Source: Novosphingobium sp.
GTDB taxonomy: Bacteria; Pseudomonadota; Alphaproteobacteria; Sphingomonadales; Sphingomonadaceae
Assembly (NCBI GenBank): GCA_009885425.1
Contig: VFKS01000221.1
Location: forward strand, 1 to 18,940
DNA: 18,940 nt
Direction: 5' to 3'
Part shown: positions 10,340-18,073 of the stretch, one piece after another
How positions within the stretch are numbered: position 1 is the stretch's first letter
How the letters are laid out: each line of letters opens with the position of its first letter
Translations under genes and position numbers: made by a program
The notes under the pieces: model-generated
Databases searched by the model: none
What the model saw: the letters and a program-made list of their open reading frames with translations, nothing else
What the model was told of the DNA's origin: nothing

Positions 10340-12166
10340 TTACGCCGCGCCGCTCATCCGCTGAAGGTTGGCAAGTGCCGAGCGCAGCGCACGCTGGGCC
10401 TCTTCGGAATCGACTTCCGACAGGGCCTGATTGGCTGCGATTGGCTGGCCCTGTCCGGCACTGGCCGGGGCATCGAACCGGCGGAACGATCCGGCTTCAT
10501 CGCTGCTGACCTGGGTGATCGGCCGGGTCATCTGGCCGGGAAAGATCACGACCGGTTCAGCCGCGGCATTTTCGGCTTCGGGTTCTTCGATCCGGACAAA
10601 TCCGCTCCGCGCCGGGGTAGCCGGGACCACGCCGAGCAGCGACCCATAGTCGGCTTCGGCCACGCCTTCGTTGGCGGTTTCGGCTTCATCGCCGGGTTCT
10701 GCCACTACAGGCCCATCGAAAATCGGGGCCGAAGCTGCAAAAGGCTGGGCAAACGGCGGATCCATAGGCGCTATCGGCTCGGCGCTGATCGGCGGAACAT
10801 AGGGTTGCGGGATTTCCAGCGCCGCGGGTTCAACCAGTTGGGAGGGCTCAACTATGGCCTCGACTGCGGCTTCAAGCGGAGCCGGGATCGGCGCAGGCGC
10901 GGCCGCAACTGAGGCCTCAACCGGCAGGTTGCTGCGCGCAGCGCGGCGGCGGGCCACCGATTCGGTTAGGCGAGAGGCCAGATCGTCCAGATTCAGATCG
11001 GCTGCGCTGGGCAGCGCCGGGTCCGGTTCGGAATGCACGGGGGCAAGTGCCGAGGGCTGCTCTGCGGCAGCCGCAGCAGTCACGAACTGTGACGGCGGAA
11101 CATCGGCTTCGGGCACTTGATAGGCGTGTACTTCGGGCGCGGGCGGAACGGTATAGTCTGCCGGTTCGCCCTCAGGGCTGGCAGCGTCTTCGCGTGGCGG
11201 GAACAGCGGGCTGGGCGCTTCCATTTCGAAGACCGAGGTCTTGTAATCGGCCGCCTTGACGAACTCCGGATCGATATGGTCACCCGCAACGGGTTGGCCA
11301 AAGACCTGGCGGGGGCTTTCCTCTGGGGCGGGCTGGGCAACCATGCCGAACACCTGACGGCCATCGGCAGCGGCCGCAGCCGCTTCTTGCGCAATGTCGT
11401 GGTGATGCGTGGTGAAGGCGTCGGGCGCGGCAGGTGTCTCGAGCGGCTGGAACACCTGGCGCGGCGCCTGCGGTGCGATCCCTGGTGCCGATTGAACCGG
11501 CGCGACATTGTTCCAGTCAAGCTGAACCGGGCTGCTTGCAGCGGGCGCCAGTGGCTCGGGCATTTGCGCCGCGAAATCGCCCAGATCGAGCGGAGCTTCG
11601 GCCGCTTCGGGGCTGAGGCGGACTGCGCCGATATCGAGAATCTGCGGAACGCTGCCAGGCAGCGGAGCCATGTCATGGGGCACGAAATCGACCTCCCCAT
11701 GTTCAACCGTCAACGAGCGGCGGCGCCGGGCCAGCGTTCTGGCTCCGGCATCGTCGCCCAGATCTTCGCTGATCGACAGTGGCTGCCGCACTGGCACATC
11801 GGTATAGTGATTGCCGCCACGCAGCCGGCCGCTCTCTTCGATCACCGATCCGGCATCGCCTTTGTGTTCTTGGTGTTCCGGCTTGGGACGGGCCAGACGG
11901 CGAGCAATCGCAATGCCGATCCCGGAACCAATCGCAGCCATAATCAGGGCAATCAGAATGCGCGCGGTGATCCCCAGCGGCGGGGCAGCGGCAGGAACGA
12001 TGAGGTCAATCCGGCTGCTGATAACCAGCGATTCAATCAGGGCTGGTCGGACGGCCAGGCTGCCCAGCCCAAACAGCGCGCCAAACCACAGCGCCACCAC
12101 AGCTGGAAACAGCTGGTGCTTGCTGATCGGCTCGGCGGGGGCCTGCTTGCGCTTGTGCTTGGCCAC
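10340..12166 (-). CDS. Two-TM Pro/Ala-rich protein of unknown function
   Basis: Encodes 608 residues; I do not recognise a characterised family. A basic N terminus (MAKHKRKQ) precedes two hydrophobic segments, about residues 20-40 and 66-90, so the protein is probably an inner-membrane protein with both ends cytoplasmic. A basic patch LARRRRSLT (145-153) follows, then about 450 residues rich in Pro, Ala and Glu that look disordered. The motif RQVF recurs at 236-239, 270-273 and 286-289. The C terminus returns to a likely amphipathic helix (SEEAQRALRSALANLQRM). This resembles a membrane-anchored scaffold with a short C-terminal interaction helix (inference). The start codon is GTG, with AAGGAG about ten bases upstream. 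It follows the exosortase-type glycosyltransferase gene by 46 bp on the same strand, so it is probably cotranscribed and may act in polysaccharide export or envelope organisation. Confidence 0.85.
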   Translation of the reverse strand: MAKHKRKQAPAEPISKHQLFPAVVALWFGALFGLGSLAVRPALIESLVISSRIDLIVPAAAPPLGITARILIALIMAAIGSGIGIAIARRLARPKPEHQEHKGDAGSVIEESGRLRGGNHYTDVPVRQPLSISEDLGDDAGARTLARRRRSLTVEHGEVDFVPHDMAPLPGSVPQILDIGAVRLSPEAAEAPLDLGDFAAQMPEPLAPAASSPVQLDWNNVAPVQSAPGIAPQAPRQVFQPLETPAAPDAFTTHHHDIAQEAAAAAADGRQVFGMVAQPAPEESPRQVFGQPVAGDHIDPEFVKAADYKTSVFEMEAPSPLFPPREDAASPEGEPADYTVPPAPEVHAYQVPEADVPPSQFVTAAAAAEQPSALAPVHSEPDPALPSAADLNLDDLASRLTESVARRRAARSNLPVEASVAAAPAPIPAPLEAAVEAIVEPSQLVEPAALEIPQPYVPPISAEPIAPMDPPFAQPFAASAPIFDGPVVAEPGDEAETANEGVAEADYGSLLGVVPATPARSGFVRIEEPEAENAAAEPVVIFPGQMTRPITQVSSDEAGSFRRFDAPASAGQGQPIAANQALSEVDSEEAQRALRSALANLQRMSGAA

Positions 12167-12212
12167 TGCGGTTCATCTCCTTCAATCGCCCTGTTACCCG
12201 ATCGCTTCAACC

Positions 12213-13454
12213 TCAAGCGGCTGCGGAAATCCGGCAATGTGGCGATTTGGCTAGCAGCGGATGGTAAACATCCTGATAACGATAAACATTCACCGACCAG
12301 TCGTGCCGCGCCGCGACATGGGCGAGACCTGCCGAACGCCGTGCTTCCCAGCTTTCCGGCCGGCTCAGCAAATCGGCCAATGCCGCCGCGCAGGCCGCAG
12401 GATCATCGGGCGCAAACAGCGTTCCGGTAACCCCGTCGGTGATCAATTCGCGATGCCCGCCCACATTCGAGGCGGCGACCAGCTGGCGCTGGGCCATGGC
12501 TTCCAATGGTTTGAGCGGCGTGACCAGATCGGTCAGGCGGCTGGCCTTGCGCGGATAGGCCATGACATCGACCAGCGCATAGTACCGCTCGACCTCGCTG
12601 TGCGGGACGCGCCCGACAAAGCGGATCGCAGCTTTCGCAGGCGAGGCATCGGCCTGCGCCTTCAGCGCATCCTCCATCGGTCCGCCGCCGATCAGCAGCA
12701 ACTTCGCCCCCGGCAACAACGCGGTCAGCAACGGCATGGCGGCGATCAGATCATCCAGGCCTTCGTAGTCATAGAAGCTGCCGATAAAGCCGACCACCGG
12801 GCCCCAGGAATCGTTGGTGCCGAGTCCGAGTTCGGCGGCAAAGGCCGGATCGCGCTGCGGCGGCTCGCCAAACAGCGCCAGATCGACCCCGTTGGGGCTG
12901 AGCGAGATCTTGCCGGGCGCGAACCCGCGCGAAACCAGATCGTCTTTGAGGCCCTGGCAAATCGTCACGACCGCATCGGCGCCTGCTACTACGTGGTTTT
13001 CCAGCGCGCGGGTCAGCCGGTATTTGACACTGCCTTCGCTGCCGGTCCCGTTCGAAACGGCGGCGTCTTCCCAGAAGGCGCGGATTTCATAGACCACCGG
13101 AATACCCAGCCGTTTGCCCGCGATCAGCGCGGCTTTGCCGCACAGAGCGGGCGAATGGGCGTGGAGCACGTCGGGCCGCCAACCGGCTGCCAGCGCAACA
13201 ATCGCATCGGCCAGCAGATTGATCTCGCGCCATTCACGATAGGCAACCGGGCCGCTGGCCGTTCCGCGGGTACGGTGAAAGGTGATGCCGTCGGCCTCTT
13301 CGATATCCGGACCGTCCTTGAAGTGGCGCAGGCCGGTGATCCCGCGCACTTCGAGCCCCATCGCAGCCTGCGCTTTCAGAATCGCGCGGGTGCGAAAGGT
13401 GTAGCCGCTGTGCAGCGGCAAGGAGTGGTCAAGGACGTGAAGAATGCGGGTCAT
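12213..13454 (-). CDS. Family 4 glycosyltransferase, exosortase A-associated type
   Basis: Encodes 413 residues of the GT-B fold. The N terminus ILHVLDHSLPLHSGYTFRTR (4-23) is the hallmark of the glycosyltransferase subfamily found with exosortase A/PEP-CTERM loci (TIGR04063, from memory). The N-terminal acceptor domain is about 1-200. The C-terminal nucleotide-sugar domain has VGFIGSFYDYEGLDDLI (221-237), LLIGGGP (253-259), FVGRVPHSEVERYY (279-292) and the PLKPLEAMAQ segment (313-322), with Glu318 as the usual donor-binding Glu of retaining GT4 enzymes. It should transfer a sugar from a nucleotide donor to a lipid-linked glycan at the cytoplasmic membrane face; the sugar is unknown. It is divergent from the ligase operon with a 66-bp gap, and is followed by the 608-residue protein gene. 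The start ATG at 13452-13454 matches the family start. Confidence 0.93.
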   Translation of the reverse strand: MTRILHVLDHSLPLHSGYTFRTRAILKAQAAMGLEVRGITGLRHFKDGPDIEEADGITFHRTRGTASGPVAYREWREINLLADAIVALAAGWRPDVLHAHSPALCGKAALIAGKRLGIPVVYEIRAFWEDAAVSNGTGSEGSVKYRLTRALENHVVAGADAVVTICQGLKDDLVSRGFAPGKISLSPNGVDLALFGEPPQRDPAFAAELGLGTNDSWGPVVGFIGSFYDYEGLDDLIAAMPLLTALLPGAKLLLIGGGPMEDALKAQADASPAKAAIRFVGRVPHSEVERYYALVDVMAYPRKASRLTDLVTPLKPLEAMAQRQLVAASNVGGHRELITDGVTGTLFAPDDPAACAAALADLLSRPESWEARRSAGLAHVAARHDWSVNVYRYQDVYHPLLAKSPHCRISAAA

Positions 13455-13520
13455 GGACCGATCTTCTAGGGCAATAAGGCTTAACGCGCCGTCAACTCCA
13501 TCCTGCTAAGTGCCTCTCTC
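13455..13520. promoter_or_regulatory. Divergent intergenic region between the glycosyltransferase and ligase operons
   Basis: This 66-bp gap separates the start of the minus-strand glycosyltransferase gene from the first plus-strand small ORF. Both transcription units need a promoter here, so they are likely co-regulated. No box pair is strong enough to name, and neither side shows a strong Shine-Dalgarno sequence close to the start. Confidence 0.4.
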
Positions 13521-13649
13521 ATGGTCGATATCCTCGCCCTTTCGCTGCCGCATGCGCTGATGCTGATCGCAGTCTGGCGATTGCTGCAACGCGACGACCT
13601 CGATTCCGAGGTCAGCCCGGTCGAACCGGAGGATAGCCCGCGTGCTTAA
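13521..13649 (+). CDS. Small 42-residue single-TM protein (putative)
   Basis: ATG at 13521-13523 to TAA at 13647-13649 encodes 42 residues. The N-terminal half is hydrophobic (ILALSLPHALMLIAVWRLL, about residues 4-22), consistent with one membrane span. The C-terminal half is acidic and Pro-containing (DDLDSEVSPVEPEDSP). Its last 8 nt overlap the GTG start of the ligase gene, and the ligase Shine-Dalgarno sequence lies inside it, a layout typical of translational coupling. It fills most of what would otherwise be a 187-bp leader between the divergent genes. Against it: no clear Shine-Dalgarno sequence of its own (TGCCTCTCTC precedes the ATG). I know no characterised homologue. Confidence 0.5.
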   Translation: MVDILALSLPHALMLIAVWRLLQRDDLDSEVSPVEPEDSPRA

Positions 13650-15003
13650 TCTGGCGCTGACCGGCTTTGTTTTTCTGTTGTTCTCGCTGGGGCTGCGACG
13701 GCCGTATCTGTGGGTGCTGGCCTATCTTTATGTCGATATCCTCTCGCCGCAGAAGGTCTCGTGGGGGTTCCTGGCAAAACTGCCGATTTCGCTGATGGCC
13801 TTCATGCTGGCCTTTGCCGGCTGGATCATGCTCGATGCCAAGCGCGACAGCCGCTTTACCTTGAGGCAGGGGCTGATGCTGGCGCTGCTGGTCTATTGCG
13901 GTATTTCGACGATGTTTGCCGATTTCCCGGTCGAAGCGATGGAGAAATGGGGCTGGGTGTGGAAGGCGTTGGTCTTTGCGATCTTCTTGCCGCTGACGCT
14001 GCGCACGCGGCTGCGGATCGAAAGCGCGGCTCTGATCATGATTCTGACGGCTGGCGCGGTCATCATCGGCGGCGCGATTAAGACTGTGGCGGGCGGCGGC
14101 GGTTATGGTTCGCTGCGGCTGTTTGTCGATGACAATACCGGACTCTACGAAGGCTCGACGCTCTCGACCGTTGCAGTGGCGCTGATCCCGCTGATCTGGT
14201 GGACGGTCAAACACGGCACGATTTTTCCCAGTGATTGGCGGGTCAAAGTGTTCGCTGCTGCGCTGACATTCTCATGCTTGCTGATCCCGATCGGGACCCA
14301 GACCCGCACCGGCCTGCTGTGCATCGCCTTGCTCGGAGTTCTGGCGCTGCGCCATGCCAAGCGGCGGTTCCTCTATGTCGGCCTGATGGGGGTTGCTGCG
14401 CTGGTGACGATCCCGTTTCTGCCGGCCAGCTATACCAAGCGGATGAGCACAATCGAAAACCACCAGTCCGATCAATCGGCCTCAACCCGGGTGGCGGTGT
14501 GGAAATGGACGCTAGACTATGTCGGCGATCACCCGCTGGGCGGCGGGTTCGATGCTTTCCGCGGCAACAAGATCAAGGTTGAAACGGTCGAGGCCGAAGG
14601 CAGCGACAACAACGTCTCGCGCGATGTGAACGAGACCTACGATGCAGGCCGCGCCTACCACTCAGCCTATTTCGAAATGCTCGGCGAACAGGGTTGGCCG
14701 GGACTAGGGCTGTGGCTGTGGCTCCAGGCGCTGGGGCTGTGGCAGATGGAGAAAATCCGCCGCCGCTACAAGCAGCGGACCGGGCCGAACGAACAATGGC
14801 AGGGGCCTCTGGCCAATGCCTTGCAACAGGCGCAGCTGGTTTATCTGGCCGGCGGGCTGTTTGTCGGGATCGCCTATCAGCCGGTCGTATTCATGCTGAT
14901 CGGCTTGCAATGCGCGCTGTGGAGTTACCTCAAACGGGTCGATACACCGCAGCGCGTGGCCATTCGCCGCGCGGCCCCGGCGCTGCGGACCACTGTAGCA
15001 TGA
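13642..15003 (+). CDS. Exosortase A-associated O-glycosylation/O-antigen ligase family protein
   Basis: Encodes 453 residues with about ten or more hydrophobic segments, an inner-membrane Wzy/WaaL-type protein. The N-terminal block RRPYLWVLAYLYVDILSPQ (19-37) followed by VSW matches, from memory, the putative O-glycosylation ligase associated with exosortase A (TIGR03097). TQTRTG (219-224), the GGGFDAF loop (300-306) and AYHSAYFEMLGEQGWPG (338-354) form the conserved periplasmic region of the ligase superfamily. It is expected to transfer or polymerise lipid-linked glycans in the periplasm; the acceptor is unknown. The GTG start at 13642 is supported by GGAGG at 13628-13632. It overlaps the small ORF by 8 nt upstream and the acyltransferase by 4 nt (ATGA) downstream, so the three form one operon. 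Confidence 0.93.
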   Translation: MLNLALTGFVFLLFSLGLRRPYLWVLAYLYVDILSPQKVSWGFLAKLPISLMAFMLAFAGWIMLDAKRDSRFTLRQGLMLALLVYCGISTMFADFPVEAMEKWGWVWKALVFAIFLPLTLRTRLRIESAALIMILTAGAVIIGGAIKTVAGGGGYGSLRLFVDDNTGLYEGSTLSTVAVALIPLIWWTVKHGTIFPSDWRVKVFAAALTFSCLLIPIGTQTRTGLLCIALLGVLALRHAKRRFLYVGLMGVAALVTIPFLPASYTKRMSTIENHQSDQSASTRVAVWKWTLDYVGDHPLGGGFDAFRGNKIKVETVEAEGSDNNVSRDVNETYDAGRAYHSAYFEMLGEQGWPGLGLWLWLQALGLWQMEKIRRRYKQRTGPNEQWQGPLANALQQAQLVYLAGGLFVGIAYQPVVFMLIGLQCALWSYLKRVDTPQRVAIRRAAPALRTTVA

Positions 15004-16094
15004 GCGCTTCGCCGCGCCATCTGGACGCGCTGACCGGGATTCGCGGGATCGCTGCGTGGGGTGTGGTGCTTTACCATATCCGCCTGTCGCTGACCGGGCT
15101 GCTGCCCGCGCCGGCGCTCGCGGTTTTAGCCAAGGGTTACCTCGCGGTCGACCTGTTCTTTATCTTGTCGGGCTTTGTCATCTGGTACAATTATGCGGCG
15201 CGGATCGCGGGTGGCGGCGCGGGCGCTACGCGGCTGTTCCTGTGGCGTCGGTTTGCCCGGGTCTGGCCACTGCATGGGGCGATTCTGGCGGGGTTTCTTG
15301 GCTTAGCGCTGGTGATGATCGCAACCGGACGCGATGCTTCGGGCTATCCGCTGGGCGAACTGCCGCTGCACCTGCTGCTGATCCAGAACTGGGGTCTGAC
15401 CAGCGCGCTCAGCTGGAACCACCCGGCCTGGTCGATCAGCACTGAACTGGCCGCCTATCTGGTCTTCCCCGCGCTGGTCCTGATGGCTCGCTGGGACCGG
15501 GTGCCGAGTGCGGTGCTGCTGGTCCTGACGGCGCTTCTGGCGAGCGGGATTTTCGTGCTGTTCGCCTTCAAGGGTCACGCCGATCTGGGCGCCGACATTC
15601 CGGGGCTGGGGCTATGGCGTTGCCTCGCCAGTTTCGCGATGGGCTGCCTGATGTGCCAGCTGTGGCAGCGCTGGCAGGCCGCGCGACTGGGCGGGGTTCT
15701 CGCCGGACTGAGCTGCGCGGCGATCCTCGCAGGCGCCTTTGCCTTTGGCCTGCCCGAAACGGCCTGGGTGCCCTCAGCGTTCTTCACCGGCCTGCTCGCG
15801 CTGGCGCTGGGGCGCGGCGCGGTGGTGCGGTTGCTCGGCGGCAAGGCGCTGACCTATCTGGGCGAGATCAGCTATTCGACCTATCTTGGCCACTACGGCC
15901 TGTTCATCCTGTTCAAGTTGGCTTTCGTCGATGCCTCGCTGCAACTCGGCTGGGGCGGGCTGATCGGCTATCTGGCGCTGGTCATGGTGATGTCCGCCGT
16001 GCTCTACCATGGGCTGGAAAAGCCGGCGCAGCGCTGGCTTAATGCCCATCCGCCGCGCTGGGCCCAGCGCCCCGCAGCGCTGCCGGCCGAATGA
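15000..16094 (+). CDS. Acyltransferase family 3 (OafA/NodX-like) membrane protein
   Basis: Encodes 364 residues of the acyltransferase-3 family, multi-TM enzymes that O-acylate (often acetylate) surface sugars. Visible motifs are LDALTGIRGIAAWGVVLYH (8-26) with the essential His26, YLAVDLFFILSGFVI (47-61), and WRRFARVWP (82-90) with the conserved R83, R84 and R87. Near the C terminus, LTYLGEISYSTYLGHY is the typical late membrane segment. About ten hydrophobic segments fill the length, and no extra SGNH domain is present. The start ATG (15000-15002) overlaps the ligase stop as ATGA, so it is translationally coupled. It probably decorates the glycan handled by the ligase (inference from context). 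An upstream extension of the reading frame lies inside the ligase gene and is not needed. Confidence 0.93.
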   Translation: MSASPRHLDALTGIRGIAAWGVVLYHIRLSLTGLLPAPALAVLAKGYLAVDLFFILSGFVIWYNYAARIAGGGAGATRLFLWRRFARVWPLHGAILAGFLGLALVMIATGRDASGYPLGELPLHLLLIQNWGLTSALSWNHPAWSISTELAAYLVFPALVLMARWDRVPSAVLLVLTALLASGIFVLFAFKGHADLGADIPGLGLWRCLASFAMGCLMCQLWQRWQAARLGGVLAGLSCAAILAGAFAFGLPETAWVPSAFFTGLLALALGRGAVVRLLGGKALTYLGEISYSTYLGHYGLFILFKLAFVDASLQLGWGGLIGYLALVMVMSAVLYHGLEKPAQRWLNAHPPRWAQRPAALPAE

Positions 16095-16119
16095 TTCGCG
16101 GCCCAGCCGTCAATCCTCC

Positions 16120-16141
16120 CGCCTTGCCGTAGCGGCAGGCG
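16120..16141 (+). terminator. Hairpin after the acyltransferase gene (weak terminator candidate)
   Basis: CGCCTTGCCG (16120-16129), loop TAG, CGGCAGGCG (16133-16141): nine pairs with one bulged T. It lies 25 bp after the acyltransferase stop and 69 bp before the maoC-like start. It is not followed by a T run, so intrinsic termination is doubtful. Confidence 0.35.
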
Positions 16142-16210
16142 AAGCTGCGTTGCAACAGCCCCCGGTTTGGGCCATGGAAGCGGCTTTCCCGCCTTATCGA
16201 GGAGAGGCTC

Positions 16211-16660
16211 ATGACCCCACAGGAACTTAGCGCCAAGACCGGCGAAGTGATCGGCACGTCCGATTGGTTTCACGTCACGCAGGAACGGATCAATCTGTTC
16301 GCCGATGCCACCGGCGATCACCAGTTCATCCACATTGACGAGGAAAAGGCCAAGCTGACCCCGTTCGGCGGGACAATTGCCCATGGTTTCCTGACCTTGT
16401 CGCTGCTGCCCGTGCTCGGCGCTATGACCGAGGGCGGCCGGGTCAGCGACGTCAAAATGGGCGTCAATTACGGCGGCAACAAAACCCGCTTTCTCTCGCC
16501 AGTCCGCGCCGGAAAGCGCGTCCGCAGCCACACCAAGCTGCTCGAACTGGTCGAAAAACGCCCCGGCCAGTGGCAGCAGACCAACGAAGTGACCATCGAG
16601 ATCGAAGGCGAGGACAAGCCCGCGCTGATCTGCGAATGGATCACGCTGTTTTTCGTTTGA
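16211..16660 (+). CDS. MaoC-like (R)-specific enoyl-CoA hydratase/dehydratase
   Basis: Encodes 149 residues of a single hot-dog domain, the usual length for MaoC/NodN-type hydratases. The hydratase signature FADATGDHQFIHID (30-43) carries the catalytic pair Asp36 and His41. The helix and strand that follow (FGGTIAHGFLTLSLLP) are typical. The enzyme adds water to trans-2-enoyl-CoA to give (R)-3-hydroxyacyl-CoA, which can enter PHA synthesis or peroxisomal-like beta-oxidation; the exact acyl substrate is not evident. The ATG at 16211 follows GGAGAGG (16201-16207). It precedes a thiolase gene on the same strand, with a PHA depolymerase gene nearby, supporting an acyl-CoA/PHA role. Confidence 0.93.
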   Translation: MTPQELSAKTGEVIGTSDWFHVTQERINLFADATGDHQFIHIDEEKAKLTPFGGTIAHGFLTLSLLPVLGAMTEGGRVSDVKMGVNYGGNKTRFLSPVRAGKRVRSHTKLLELVEKRPGQWQQTNEVTIEIEGEDKPALICEWITLFFV

Positions 16661-16663
16661 GTG

Positions 16664-16748
16664 CGTCGTCCCGGACTTGATCCGGGACCGCGGGCCTCCC
16701 CAGGCAGAGCCATGAACACAGCGATCCCGGATCAAGTCCGGGACGACG
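16664..16748. repeat. Palindromic repeat element with perfect 24-bp inverted arms
   Basis: The arms at 16664-16687 and 16725-16748 are perfect 24-bp inverted copies, and three more pairs follow after one mismatch. Each arm is also a smaller hairpin, CCCGGA-CTTGA-TCCGGG. The 37-bp centre is not conserved-looking. This core is the intergenic palindromic repeat I recall as common in Sphingomonadales and other alphaproteobacterial genomes. It sits in the 107-bp gap between the maoC-like and thiolase genes, beginning 3 bp after the maoC stop. In a transcript it would form a long stem and could limit readthrough or stabilise the upstream message. Confidence 0.85.
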
Positions 16749-16767
16749 ATTTGAAAAGGAATTCCCT

Positions 16768-17952
16768 ATGTCACGTGACGCAGTCATCGTTTCCACCGCT
16801 CGCACGCCGCTGACCAAAGCTGGCCGCGGTGCATTCAACAACACTACCGGCGCGACGCTCGGCGGCTGGTCGATCAAGGCTGCGGTCGAACGCGCCGGGC
16901 TGGCCGGCGGCGAAGTTGATGACGTGCTGATGGGCACTGCCGTGCAGCAAGGTTCGACCGCTGGCAACGTCGCGCGGCTTGCGGCACTGCGGGCTGGCCT
17001 GCCAGTGACTGTGCCGGCCATGACGATCGACCGGCAGTGCTCGTCGGGGCTGATGACCATCGCCACGGCTGCCAAGCAGGTGATCGTCGATAACATGGAC
17101 ATCTGCGTCGCTGGCGGGGTCGAAAGCATTTCCAAGGTGGTCGGCAGCGGCAAGATGTTCATCGAGCCTGACCGCGAACTGCTCGAAATGCATCCGCATA
17201 TCTACATGCCGATGATCGGCACCGCCGAAGTGGTCGCCAAGCGCTATGGCATCAGCCGCGAAGCGCAGGACGAATATTCGCTCCAATCGCAGCAGCGCAC
17301 CGCCGCCGCGCAAGCCGCTGGCAAGTTCGACGACGAAATTGTCGCTTGTGATGCGACCATGGCGGTGATGGATAAGGAAACCAAGGAAGTCTCGTTCAAG
17401 CAGGTCACGGCTGACCGCGATGATTGCAACCGCCCGGACACCACGCTCGAAGGGCTGGCCAGCCTCAAGCCGGTGATGGGCGAAGGCGGCGTGATCACCG
17501 CCGGCAATGCCAGCCAGCTGTCAGACGGCTCGTCCGCCTGCGTGGTGATGGAAGCCAAGGTGGCCGAACAGCGCGGGCTGACCCCGCTGGGCCGCTATGT
17601 CGGCATGGCGGTTGCGGGCACCGAACCTGACGAAATGGGCATTGGCCCGGTCTTCGCAATCCCCAAGCTGCTGAGCCGGTTTGGCCTGAAGATGGACGAT
17701 ATCGGCCTGTGGGAATTGAACGAAGCCTTTGCCGTGCAGGTGCTGTACTGCCGCGACACGCTGGGCATTCCTGATGAATTGCTCAACGTCAACGGCGGTT
17801 CGATCTCGATCGGCCATCCGTTCGGCATGACCGGCGCGCGTTGCACCGGCCACGCCCTGATCGAAGGCAAGCGCCGCGGCGCCAAGTACGCCGTCGTCAC
17901 CATGTGCATCGGCGGCGGGCAGGGCGCTGCCGGTCTGTTCGAGGTCTTCTGA
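16768..17952 (+). CDS. Acetyl-CoA C-acyltransferase (thiolase)
   Basis: Encodes 394 residues, the standard thiolase length. The acyl-accepting Cys91 is in [10 protein letters not shown]. The NEAFA motif is present in [10 protein letters not shown]. The general-base His350 is in [16 protein letters not shown] and the second catalytic Cys380 in [13 protein letters not shown]. The enzyme cleaves 3-ketoacyl-CoA to acetyl-CoA and a shortened acyl-CoA, or condenses two acyl-CoAs in reverse. Chain-length preference cannot be read from sequence, so degradative (FadA-like) and acetoacetyl-CoA-forming (PhaA-like) roles both remain possible. The ATG at 16768 is preceded by AAAAGGA (16755-16761). It is in the same direction as the maoC-like gene, with the palindromic repeat between them. 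Confidence 0.96.
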   Translation: MSRDAVIVSTARTPLTKAGRGAFNNTTGATLGGWSIKAAVERAGLAGGEVDDVLMGTAVQQGSTAGNVARLAALRAGLPVTVPAMTIDRQCSSGLMTIATAAKQVIVDNMDICVAGGVESISKVVGSGKMFIEPDRELLEMHPHIYMPMIGTAEVVAKRYGISREAQDEYSLQSQQRTAAAQAAGKFDDEIVACDATMAVMDKETKEVSFKQVTADRDDCNRPDTTLEGLASLKPVMGEGGVITAGNASQLSDGSSACVVMEAKVAEQRGLTPLGRYVGMAVAGTEPDEMGIGPVFAIPKLLSRFGLKMDDIGLWELNEAFAVQVLYCRDTLGIPDELLNVNGGSISIGHPFGMTGARCTGHALIEGKRRGAKYAVVTMCIGGGQGAAGLFEVF

Positions 17953-17961
17953 TAAACCAGT

Positions 17962-17999
17962 TCCTCCCCATTTTCGGCGAAGGCCACAAATGGGGAGGA
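17962..17999 (+). terminator. Hairpin downstream of the thiolase gene
   Basis: A perfect 12-bp inverted repeat, TCCTCCCCATTT (17962-17973) and AAATGGGGAGGA (17988-17999), with a 14-nt loop, begins 9 bp after the thiolase stop. It is followed by TCTTGAAG rather than a T run. It may act as a terminator or 3'-end stabiliser; its TCCTCCCC core also looks like a dispersed palindromic repeat. Confidence 0.5.
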
Positions 18000-18030
18000 T
18001 CTTGAAGACCTTGCCATTGCGCTGCATTCG

Positions 18031-18064
18031 CCCCATCCTTTGACCCGCTGGGTAAAGAATGGGG
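18031..18064 (+). promoter_or_regulatory. Hairpin covering the ribosome-binding region of the DUF4126 gene
   Basis: CCCCATCCTTTGACCC (18031-18046), loop GCT, GGGTAAAGAATGGGG (18050-18064) forms a stem with one mismatch and one bulge. The 3' arm contains the GGGG that begins the likely Shine-Dalgarno sequence GGGGAT (18061-18066) of the ATG at 18074, and also the alternative ATG at 18059. In RNA the stem would hide the ribosome-binding site. It may instead be a second palindromic repeat or a terminator for upstream transcription. Confidence 0.4.
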
Positions 18065-18073
18065 ATCGCCGCA

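Noticed and set aside
11117..13469. Plus-strand open frames of 437 and 402 codons opposite the 608-residue protein and glycosyltransferase genes
   Set aside because: They are antisense shadows. The glycosyltransferase motifs and the paired TM segments on the minus strand identify the true coding strand.
14694..14999. Longer N-terminal extension of the acyltransferase frame
   Set aside because: The extra 102 codons lie within the ligase gene and are low-complexity Ala/Gly/Arg sequence. The ATG at 15000 gives the exact acyltransferase-3 start and an ATGA coupling.
16641..17162. Minus-strand frame containing PGLDPGS-type peptide
   Set aside because: The peptide is the translation of the palindromic repeat at 16664-16748, and the rest is antisense to the thiolase gene.
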